From Winogradskyella_A sp963966315 (lineage in GTDB: Bacteria; Bacteroidota; Bacteroidia; Flavobacteriales; Flavobacteriaceae), in contig CAWZYX010000032.1 in assembly GCA_963966315.1 (NCBI GenBank), forward strand, positions 1 to 26,724: 26,724 nt of DNA. The letters run 5' to 3'. The translations under genes were made by a program, and so were the position numbers. Below the pieces are notes generated by a model. It did no database searches, had not been told where the DNA came from, and worked only from the letters and a program-made list of their open reading frames with translations. This document shows positions 14,713 to 21,196 of this stretch, in pieces; position 1 is the first letter of the stretch; every line of letters starts with the position of its first letter.

Positions 14713-16224
14713 ATGAAAATCTCAGGACATCTCACTTTCTTATTAGTTGTAATAAGCTGTACTTCACTTTTCGCTCAACATGACTGGGAAGAACAAATTG
14801 ATAGAAAATTGGCCGCTATCATTAGTGAGCACAGGGAATTCTTGAGCATCCCAAATTTGCCAGAGAACAGGGAGCTGATGATCCAAAATATCGATTGGGT
14901 CAAAAAAAAATTTGAAGAACTTGGCTTTCAAGCCAGTTTGTTATCATCAAGTACCCTACCACTCCTTTTTCTACAAAAGCAGTACAACCCTGATTATAAA
15001 ACAGTATTGTTTTATTTTCACATCGATGGTCAACCTGTGGATCCTGCAGCGTGGGATCAGGACGATCCTTTTATTCCCGTTTTAAAAAAACCAAATCCTC
15101 AGGGAGGTTGGGAGAAACTCGATTGGACAGCTATCAATAGCGAAATAAATGATGAATGGAGGATATTTGCAAGAGCTGCAGCCGACGATAAGGCCCCCAT
15201 TACCATGTTTTTAAATGCATTAAGACTACTAAGATCTAATGACCAGGCGCCTCGTGTAAACATTAAGATAATTTTCGATCCGGAGGAAGAATATGGCTCC
15301 AAAGCATTTTTATCGACCTTAGAAGCATATAGAGGTATTTACCGGGCTGACGCCATGGTCATCATGGACGGTCCTGCGCACGAAACGAACAAACCTACCC
15401 TGGTGTTTGGATGCCGAGGTATCGCCACGTGCCGTATCACCACCTATGGAGCCAAACTACCACAACACAGCGGACATTATGGCAACTATGTCCCAAATCC
15501 GGTGTTTTCATTATCCTCGATCCTATCAAGTATGAAGGATAGTGAAGGAAGGGTGTTGATCGAACACTATTACGACGGCATCGCACTTAGTGCGGAAGAT
15601 CAACAAATATTGATGGCCGTACCGGACAACCGGGCTGGCCTTAATGAGAGACTAGAGATAGCTAAAGCCGAAGGCGTTGGGTCCACCTACCAGGAAGCCC
15701 TTCAATACCCCTCACTTAATGTCAGACAATTAGAAACCTCATGGCAAGGAGCGCTTCCTAAAACGGTCATTCCAAAATATGCCAGAGCAGATCTGGATGT
15801 ACGTCTGGTCGCAGAAACTGATGGAGATGTTCAATTAGAGAAAATTAAGGATCACATCATTAAATTGGGATATCGGGTTATTGATCATGAACCCACTACA
15901 GAAGAACGGCTTAAGCACTCCAAGTTGGTAAGGTTTGAAACCCATCCTGGGGTCAACGCCTTCCGAACGGATTTAAACTCTCAACTAGGTAGAGCGCTTA
16001 GACAAAGTATATCAGATACGTTCGGTGAAGAACCCATTTCGATCAGAACAATGGGAGGAACTGTCCCGATCGTATCAGCAATTGATCTATTAGGTGTAGA
16101 GGCTATTATTGTTCCAACAGTTAATATGGACAATAATCAGCACAGCCCAAATGAAAATATAAGAATTGGCAACCTTCAAACTGGTATCAGAACCTGTATG
16201 GCCATTCTACAAACAGATTTATAG
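14713..16224 (+). CDS. Exported M20-family metallohydrolase of unknown substrate
   Basis: 503 residues from the ATG at 14713; a GTG one codon earlier is equally possible. A signal peptide (about 1-22, ending SLFAQ) predicts export. The M20 two-zinc site is intact: HIDGQPV (His103, Asp105), ARAAADDKAP (bridging Asp158), DPEEEYGS (Glu192 catalytic base, Glu193 ligand), IMDG (Asp219) and a late NQHSPNENI with the last His. QHSGHYGNYVPNP marks the dimerisation (lid) domain. M20 enzymes cleave dipeptides or N-acyl amino acids. No known kynurenine-pathway step needs one, yet it lies mid-operon (7 bp after the deaminase, 18 bp before the dehydrogenase). It may release tryptophan or kynurenine from peptides or acyl forms in the periplasm. 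That is inference. Confidence 0.88.
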   Translation: MKISGHLTFLLVVISCTSLFAQHDWEEQIDRKLAAIISEHREFLSIPNLPENRELMIQNIDWVKKKFEELGFQASLLSSSTLPLLFLQKQYNPDYKTVLFYFHIDGQPVDPAAWDQDDPFIPVLKKPNPQGGWEKLDWTAINSEINDEWRIFARAAADDKAPITMFLNALRLLRSNDQAPRVNIKIIFDPEEEYGSKAFLSTLEAYRGIYRADAMVIMDGPAHETNKPTLVFGCRGIATCRITTYGAKLPQHSGHYGNYVPNPVFSLSSILSSMKDSEGRVLIEHYYDGIALSAEDQQILMAVPDNRAGLNERLEIAKAEGVGSTYQEALQYPSLNVRQLETSWQGALPKTVIPKYARADLDVRLVAETDGDVQLEKIKDHIIKLGYRVIDHEPTTEERLKHSKLVRFETHPGVNAFRTDLNSQLGRALRQSISDTFGEEPISIRTMGGTVPIVSAIDLLGVEAIIVPTVNMDNNQHSPNENIRIGNLQTGIRTCMAILQTDL

Positions 16225-16242
16225 AAATGCTTTAAGAAGGCA

Positions 16243-17685
16243 ATGAGTAAAATAAAAAACTTTATAAATGGTGAATTCAGAACTCCGGTAAAAGACCAAT
16301 GGCTTGATAATTACAACCCTTCCAGTGGTGAGGTCTATGGGCAAATCCCCAATTCTACTAAAGAGGATGTGGCACTGGCCTGTGAAAGTGCTCTGGCAGC
16401 ATTTCCTGAATGGTCTGAGACCACACTGGAGGATCGAAGCCGTATCCTGATACGCATTTCCGAGCTCCTGGAAGCCAGGTTAGATGAATTTGCAGAGGCT
16501 GAAAGTAAGGATAATGGCAAACCAATTAGCCTCGCAACAGCAGTGGATATACCAAGGGCTGCAAGTAATTTTCGCTTTTTTGGAAATGCTATCACTCAGT
16601 TTTCAAGTGAAAGTCATGAAAGCGTAGGATACAATGCTATTAACTTCACCCTAAGACAACCCCTAGGCGTAGTTGGCTGTATTTCACCCTGGAACCTTCC
16701 CCTTTATCTGTTCACGTGGAAAATAGCACCTGCTCTTGCAGCAGGCAACTGTGTTATCGCCAAGCCAAGTGAAATCACCCCATTAACCGCCTTTTTGCTG
16801 GGGGAATTGTGCAACGAGGCAGGCTTACCAGGCGGTGTCCTGAATATTGTTCATGGTCTGGGTACCACTGCAGGACAGGCCATTGTGGAACATCCGGATA
16901 TCAAAGCAATTAGTTTCACCGGGGGAACGGTCACAGGAGCCCATATTGCCAGAACGGCAGCTCCGACCTTTAAAAAGCTTTCGCTGGAATTGGGTGGTAA
17001 AAACCCTAATATCATCTTTGCAGACTGTGATTACGAGCGCATGCTCGATACAACGGTTAGGTCTTCTTTCTCCAATCAGGGGCAAATATGCTTGTGCGGA
17101 AGCAGGATCTTTATCGCCTCAGAGATATATGAAAAGTTCAAGAGGGATTTTATTCAAAAAGTACAGGAATTGAGAGTGGGACACCCATCGGGCTCTGATA
17201 CGGACATAGGAGCCCTCGTATCTAAAGATCACTTGAACAAAGTACTTGGTTACATTGAGCGAGCTTCTTCCGAAGATGCCAAAGTGCTATGCGGTGGAAA
17301 GCGAATAATTCTGAAGGATTATGAAAAAGGGTTTTACATGGAGCCAACAGTCATCGAAGTGTATTCCAACGATTGCAGCCTTAACCAGGAGGAAATTTTT
17401 GGACCTGTAGTGACCATCATGCCCTTTGAAAATGAAGAAGAAGTCATAAAGTTGGCCAATGCTGTACCTTATGGTCTTTCTGCATCAGTATGGACTGGTG
17501 ACCTCAGCAGAAGTATGAGACTAAGCAAAAAAATTGAAGCAGGAATCATCTGGGTCAATACCTGGATGTTACGTGATTTAAGAACTCCTTTTGGTGGAAC
17601 GAAATCCAGTGGAGTCGGGCGTGAAGGCGGTATTGAAGCCCTCAGGTTTTTCACGGAGCCTAAGAATATCTGCCTTAAATATTAA
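16243..17685 (+). CDS. 2-aminomuconic 6-semialdehyde dehydrogenase
   Basis: NAD-dependent aldehyde dehydrogenase, 480 residues, expected to oxidise 2-aminomuconate 6-semialdehyde to 2-aminomuconate. Catalytic Cys283 in NQGQICLCGSR, general base Glu249 in LELGGKNPNIIF, Asn151 in PWNLP, and EEIFGPVV for the cofactor ribose. The C-terminal RDLRTPFGGTKSSGVGREGG and the NFRFFGN stretch near residue 111 belong to the 2-hydroxy/2-aminomuconic semialdehyde subgroup, where two Arg residues hold the substrate carboxylate. This fits NbaE/AmnC better than a generic ALDH. It is placed after the M20 gene. The following 59-bp gap holds a large hairpin. 2-hydroxymuconic semialdehyde is the alternative substrate, but the neighbouring ACMS decarboxylase favours the amino compound. 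Confidence 0.93.
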   Translation: MSKIKNFINGEFRTPVKDQWLDNYNPSSGEVYGQIPNSTKEDVALACESALAAFPEWSETTLEDRSRILIRISELLEARLDEFAEAESKDNGKPISLATAVDIPRAASNFRFFGNAITQFSSESHESVGYNAINFTLRQPLGVVGCISPWNLPLYLFTWKIAPALAAGNCVIAKPSEITPLTAFLLGELCNEAGLPGGVLNIVHGLGTTAGQAIVEHPDIKAISFTGGTVTGAHIARTAAPTFKKLSLELGGKNPNIIFADCDYERMLDTTVRSSFSNQGQICLCGSRIFIASEIYEKFKRDFIQKVQELRVGHPSGSDTDIGALVSKDHLNKVLGYIERASSEDAKVLCGGKRIILKDYEKGFYMEPTVIEVYSNDCSLNQEEIFGPVVTIMPFENEEEVIKLANAVPYGLSASVWTGDLSRSMRLSKKIEAGIIWVNTWMLRDLRTPFGGTKSSGVGREGGIEALRFFTEPKNICLKY

Positions 17686-17693
17686 TAAAATAA

Positions 17694-17732
17694 GACCCTC
17701 CAACTTGCCTCCAATGCAAAGCTGGTAGGGTC
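17694..17732 (+). other. Large intercistronic hairpin inside the kynurenine operon
   Basis: GACCCT (17694-17699) pairs with AGGGTC (17727-17732). The stem continues as CC/GG past a one-base bulge, then an inner TTGC/GCAA helix closes a 7-base loop. No T-run follows, so it is not an intrinsic terminator. It may be a processing or mRNA-stability element separating upstream and downstream cistrons. Confidence 0.4.
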
Positions 17733-17744
17733 GATATCAAACGT

Positions 17745-18515
17745 ATGGATTTACACATTAAAAACAAAAATGCTTTGGTTGGTGGAAGCACCCAGGGAAT
17801 CGGAAAAGCAACGGCCTTTGCCCTGGCAGAGGAAGGTGCGAATGTCACCTTAATTGCACGCAACGAACAAGCGCTAAAACAATTAGTTTCTGAACTTCCT
17901 GGAGAGGGACAGCACAGCTATATGGTCGCAGACTTTTCGGAGCCTTCAGAATTAGAACAGGTTCTGAAAGATCATCATAATTTTCATATCCTTGTTAATA
18001 ATACGGGAGGGCCTAAAAGCGGTCTGATACACCAGGCCGGGATTGATGAATTTCGCAACGCCTTTAACATGCACGTGATATGTAACCAAATTCTACTCAA
18101 GGCCTGTTTACCTTTTATGAAATCTGAGGGTTATGGTCGTGTCATCAATGTTATTTCCACCTCGGTAAAAGAACCAATACCGGGGCTTGGCGTGAGCAAT
18201 ACCATCAGAAACGCAGTGGCCAACTGGGCAAAAACACTATCTGGTGAGTTGGCAGCTTTTGGTATAACGGTAAACAACGTTCTTCCGGGGTTTACAGATA
18301 CAGCAAGACTTCATGAGATCGTCAAGATCAAGGCCGAACGAGAAGGCACTACAGAGCATGAAATGGAACAAATAATGAAAAACTATGTTCCTGCCAGACG
18401 TTTTGCACAACCTGAGGAAACAGCTTACGCCATTGCATTTCTGGCCAGTGCCAAGGCGGCATATATTAACGGAATAAATCTACCGGTAGACGGTGGAAGA
18501 ACTAAATCTTTGTAA
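17745..18515 (+). CDS. SDR-family protein with non-canonical active site
   Basis: 256 residues with a Rossmann fold. The cofactor turn is GGSTQGIG (13-20) in place of TGxxxGIG. NNTGG replaces NNAG. The C-terminal YINGINLPVDGG is ordinary. The catalytic Tyr-x-x-x-Lys is missing: in GLGVSNTIRNAV, Ser151 and Arg155 occupy those positions. This resembles the atypical BKR-like SDR subgroup, known for an imperfect catalytic tetrad. It therefore may not be a normal ketoreductase. In this operon it could reduce a C=C or imine bond of a muconate intermediate, act on a shunt product, or bind without turnover; all are inference. It starts 59 bp after the dehydrogenase, beyond a hairpin, and ends 23 bp before the dioxygenase gene. 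Confidence 0.85.
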   Translation: MDLHIKNKNALVGGSTQGIGKATAFALAEEGANVTLIARNEQALKQLVSELPGEGQHSYMVADFSEPSELEQVLKDHHNFHILVNNTGGPKSGLIHQAGIDEFRNAFNMHVICNQILLKACLPFMKSEGYGRVINVISTSVKEPIPGLGVSNTIRNAVANWAKTLSGELAAFGITVNNVLPGFTDTARLHEIVKIKAEREGTTEHEMEQIMKNYVPARRFAQPEETAYAIAFLASAKAAYINGINLPVDGGRTKSL

Positions 18516-18538
18516 CTTTAAAGAAATAATTAGATTTT

Positions 18539-19030
18539 ATGAGTACGCTACTTCCTCCTATTAATTTTAGAGCATGGATTGAAGAAAACCGCCACCTGTT
18601 AAAACCACCTGTTGGAAACAAGGTGGTGTGGAAAGATGGAGAATTTATTGTGATGGTCGTTGGAGGACCCAACAGCCGAACGGATTACCATTACAACGAA
18701 ACGCCTGAGTTTTTCTATCAGTTGGAAGGTGATATTACCTTAAAGGTCATTGATAACGGTGTGCCAAAGGACATACAGATCAAGGAAGGTGAGATCTTTT
18801 TATTGCCTGCGAAAGTACCCCACTCACCGCAGCGTGGTGCCAACACAATTGGTTTGGTGATTGAATATCCCAGGCCTGCAGGCGTCATGGATAAACTACA
18901 ATGGTATTCTGATGAGGATGGAAGTTTGATTTACGAAGAAGAATTTGCCCTGGCCGATATTGAAACCGATTTACCCAAAATTTTCGACAGGTACCACAAG
19001 ACAGTAGAAAAGCGAATCGAAAAAGAGTAA
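18539..19030 (+). CDS. nbaC: 3-hydroxyanthranilate 3,4-dioxygenase lacking the second iron site
   Basis: Cupin non-heme iron enzyme opening 3-hydroxyanthranilate to 2-amino-3-carboxymuconate 6-semialdehyde (ACMS). 163 residues. Fe(II) ligands His51 and Glu57 (HYNETPEFFYQLEG) and His95 (VPHSPQR) fall at the same numbers as in the Cupriavidus/Ralstonia enzyme. Substrate-binding Arg47 and Arg99 are also present. The characterised bacterial enzyme has a C-terminal rubredoxin-like iron site made by two Cys pairs. Here the first pair reads WYSDED (Ser124, Asp127), and the chain ends KRIEKE before the second pair. The ORF is therefore catalytically complete but has no auxiliary metal site. It is followed by the ACMS decarboxylase gene after 65 bp. 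Confidence 0.96.
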   Translation: MSTLLPPINFRAWIEENRHLLKPPVGNKVVWKDGEFIVMVVGGPNSRTDYHYNETPEFFYQLEGDITLKVIDNGVPKDIQIKEGEIFLLPAKVPHSPQRGANTIGLVIEYPRPAGVMDKLQWYSDEDGSLIYEEEFALADIETDLPKIFDRYHKTVEKRIEKE

Positions 19031-19095
19031 GTCAACATACAGAACCTTCTTGAAGCCTTGAAATATTAGGAAAATACAGTTCCTGACCTCATAAA

Positions 19096-20190
19096 ATGAC
19101 AAAGCGCAAACTAAGAATAAACGGCCATTCACATCTGCTTCCCTATCCGGAAGAGATCCCTCAGTTCATGAAGGACAAAGGAATTTTCTGGGTGGATAAG
19201 GATCGTAAGTTCATGCTTCAGAAAGACTGGAACCGTCCGATCACCGACTCCAGTTTTTTTCTTAACGAAAAACTAGCATGGATGGAACATTTTAAAATTG
19301 ATCATGCCGTAGTGCTCAATTTATCTCAACTTTATGGAAATGGTCTGCGTCTTGAGGAAATGAAGCAAGCCTTAAGATTTCAGAATGATTTTAATGCCAG
19401 GATACAACACGATCACCCTACCAAATTCACCTGCGGTTTTGTGGTACACCCAGGCTTTGTAAGAGGTGCCTGCTGGGAAATTGAGCGATGTGTTGAGGTT
19501 CTAGGCATGCAGTTGCTTTGTTTACCAACACACTATATGGACACCATTGGAACCTGGCGCTGTATCTTTGACGAAGAAAATGAACCCATCTTTGAGCTGG
19601 CCAATAAGTACAATCTTGCTGTGGAAATTCACCCCTATGACGGTGAAAAATTTATAAAACTGGAAAATACCTCCTGGAGGTTCCATCTTATCTGGATGCT
19701 GGCCCAATGCGCCGATGCTTATCACTTCCTCACCCTCAATGGCTATTATGATAAATATCCCAACATGCGGGTGTGCTTTGCGCACGGAGGGCAGTTGGCC
19801 CAGATCAACCTGGGAAGGCGTATCCAGGGATTTGATGGCAGACCAGATCTATTTGAGGACAAGGTACATCCGAGAAAAGCAGTAGGTCACAGGAATATCT
19901 TTTTCGACACCCTGGTTCACGATACCGGATCGCTGGAGTTGCTCATTAAAAATCAAACTTCAAAACAGGTGATCATGGGACTGGATGACCCTTATCCACT
20001 TGGCGAGATGGAAAGTGCCAAACAGTCTTCTTATCCCGGAAAGATCCTGGATCTGGCAATTGAGAGGAAAATTATATCTGAGCAGGAACGCAATGCTATT
20101 TGGGAAGACAATGTCATTCAATGGCTATGCGGTGACGATACGGATGCTAAGGACAAACTTGTAAAACGTATAAACCCTCAAAGTGATTAA
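19096..20190 (+). CDS. 2-amino-3-carboxymuconate-6-semialdehyde decarboxylase (ACMSD)
   Basis: Amidohydrolase-superfamily zinc decarboxylase turning ACMS into 2-aminomuconate 6-semialdehyde. 364 residues. Metal and catalytic residues: GHSH (His11, His13), EIHPYD (His179), FAHGG (His230) and GLDDPYPLGE (Asp297). These align one by one with the Pseudomonas enzyme, where the last reads GSDYPFPLGE. GRRIQGFDGRPD carries the Arg residues near the subunit interface. The enzyme competes with spontaneous cyclisation of ACMS to quinolinate, so its presence marks a catabolic operon. The start at 19096 gives the HxH strand at the normal N-terminal position. The stop overlaps the O-methyltransferase start by 8 bp. 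NbaD is the name used in 2-nitrobenzoate degraders. Confidence 0.94.
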   Translation: MTKRKLRINGHSHLLPYPEEIPQFMKDKGIFWVDKDRKFMLQKDWNRPITDSSFFLNEKLAWMEHFKIDHAVVLNLSQLYGNGLRLEEMKQALRFQNDFNARIQHDHPTKFTCGFVVHPGFVRGACWEIERCVEVLGMQLLCLPTHYMDTIGTWRCIFDEENEPIFELANKYNLAVEIHPYDGEKFIKLENTSWRFHLIWMLAQCADAYHFLTLNGYYDKYPNMRVCFAHGGQLAQINLGRRIQGFDGRPDLFEDKVHPRKAVGHRNIFFDTLVHDTGSLELLIKNQTSKQVIMGLDDPYPLGEMESAKQSSYPGKILDLAIERKIISEQERNAIWEDNVIQWLCGDDTDAKDKLVKRINPQSD

Positions 20191-20821
20191 TTCAGACGCC
20201 TTGGATGATTATCTGGAGAATCATTCCTCCAGCCCCTCTGCCCTACTCAATGAACTGGAACGCGAAACATTTCAAAAGGTCCTTCAACCCATTATGCTCT
20301 CCGGTGCCTATCAAGGGCGTTTTTTAAGTCTTATCTCAAAATTAGTGCATCCATCGTCCGTTCTAGAAATAGGAACCTATACGGGATATGCCACCTTGTG
20401 CCTTTTAGAAGGGCTTAAAGATGACGGTATTATTCATACGATCGATGTGAATGAAGAGCTGGTAGCGATACAAAGAAAATATTTTGATAAATCGGGAAGA
20501 GGGACTCAGATCATTCAGCATCTTGGAAATGCTTTGGAAATCATTCCAGGTTTAAATAGCAGTTTTGATCTGGTCTTTATTGATGCAGACAAGCCCAATT
20601 ACCCCAATTACCTTGAACTTGTCATTGGGTTGCTCAATCCAGGAGGGGTTATTCTATCCGATAATGTGCTCTGGCATGGAAAGGTTCTAAACCCAGAGGA
20701 GCACAGCGATGAATCTACTCAGGCACTGACTGAGTTCAATCAGATGCTGAGAAACCATAAAGATCTGGAGTCTGTCATGCTACCTATAAGAGATGGCATT
20801 ACGATCAGCAGGAAACGTTAA
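20183..20821 (+). CDS. O-methyltransferase family 3 (catechol-type)
   Basis: 212 residues. SAM fold with VLEIGTYTGYATLCLLEGL (60-78), HTIDVNEEL (85-93), and the metal site of catechol/caffeoyl-CoA-type enzymes: FIDADKPNY (Asp134) and SDNVLWHGKV (Asp160, Asn161). Such enzymes methylate vicinal hydroxyls with Mg2+. The GTG start at 20183 overlaps the ACMSD stop by 8 bp, indicating translational coupling and membership of the kynurenine operon. No pathway step needs methylation. 3-Hydroxykynurenine and 3-hydroxyanthranilate are ortho-aminophenols, so they are conceivable acceptors, but the link may be only transcriptional. It ends 3 bp from the convergent tatA end, with no terminator visible between. 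Confidence 0.88.
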   Translation: MINSDALDDYLENHSSSPSALLNELERETFQKVLQPIMLSGAYQGRFLSLISKLVHPSSVLEIGTYTGYATLCLLEGLKDDGIIHTIDVNEELVAIQRKYFDKSGRGTQIIQHLGNALEIIPGLNSSFDLVFIDADKPNYPNYLELVIGLLNPGGVILSDNVLWHGKVLNPEEHSDESTQALTEFNQMLRNHKDLESVMLPIRDGITISRKR

Positions 20822-20824
20822 AAC

Positions 20825-21106
20825 CTACATCTTCCTTCGGATGGACCCAGTCAAATCATCAATCTCATCCTTAACCTTGTTGATCTCTTTATTGATGTCC
20901 TGAGTTACCTTAGAATCGATCACATCCTGTTCTTTAGCACTCTTGGTCACTTCATGCTTAATGTCGTTGGTGGCATCTCTTAAGGTCCTCATTCCCTTAC
21001 CCAATCCTCGAGCGATCTCCGGAATTTTATCTGCACCAAAAAACATAACGATGATAAAGAGAATAAAAATAACCTCTGACCCACCAATGAATAAGAATGT
21101 GTTCAT
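20825..21106 (-). CDS. tatA: Twin-arginine translocase subunit TatA/TatB-like
   Basis: About 93 residues from the ATG at 21106: a short outer segment, one membrane helix (EVIFILFIIVMFF), the FG hinge (FFGADKIPEIARGLGKGMRTLRDA), an amphipathic helix, then a charged coiled-coil-like tail rich in Lys, Asp and Glu. This is the TatA/E organisation. TatA lines the pore that exports folded proteins. An ATG at 21115 and a start as far up as 21172 are in frame, but a -7 element (21120-21127) puts the transcription start near 21113. The longer form would also begin inside the upstream terminator. No tatC is in the window. It is a single gene, convergent with the kynurenine operon. Confidence 0.9.
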   Translation of the reverse strand: MNTFLFIGGSEVIFILFIIVMFFGADKIPEIARGLGKGMRTLRDATNDIKHEVTKSAKEQDVIDSKVTQDINKEINKVKDEIDDLTGSIRRKM

Positions 21107-21119
21107 TAATATCATACTG

Positions 21120-21127
21120 CAAAGATA
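21120..21127 (-). promoter_or_regulatory. -7 promoter element of tatA
   Basis: On the minus strand TATCTTTG followed by CAG matches TAnnTTTG exactly. Transcription would start near 21113, so the first usable start is ATG 21106. This decides the tatA start. It lies directly downstream of the M1 peptidase terminator. Confidence 0.5.
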
Positions 21128-21140
21128 AGCTGAGTTTTTG

Positions 21141-21176
21141 AAATAAAAATGCCGACTGAAATAAGTCGGCATTTTT
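21141..21176 (-). terminator. Intrinsic terminator of the M1 peptidase gene
   Basis: AAAAATGCCGACT (21145-21157) and AGTCGGCATTTTT (21164-21176) form a 13-bp stem around a 6-base loop. T-rich tails occur on both strands, so it can work in both directions. It lies 21 bp after the peptidase stop and immediately before the tatA promoter. Confidence 0.88.
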
Positions 21177-21196
21177 TTTACTTTAAGGAACTAACT

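Noticed and set aside
17694..17732. Intrinsic terminator inside the kynurenine operon
   Set aside because: The stem is not followed by a T-run, and the genes on both sides belong to one pathway.
21107..21172. Longer N-terminus for TatA
   Set aside because: It would start inside the terminator stem of the upstream gene and upstream of the predicted transcription start. TatA proteins begin right before the membrane helix.
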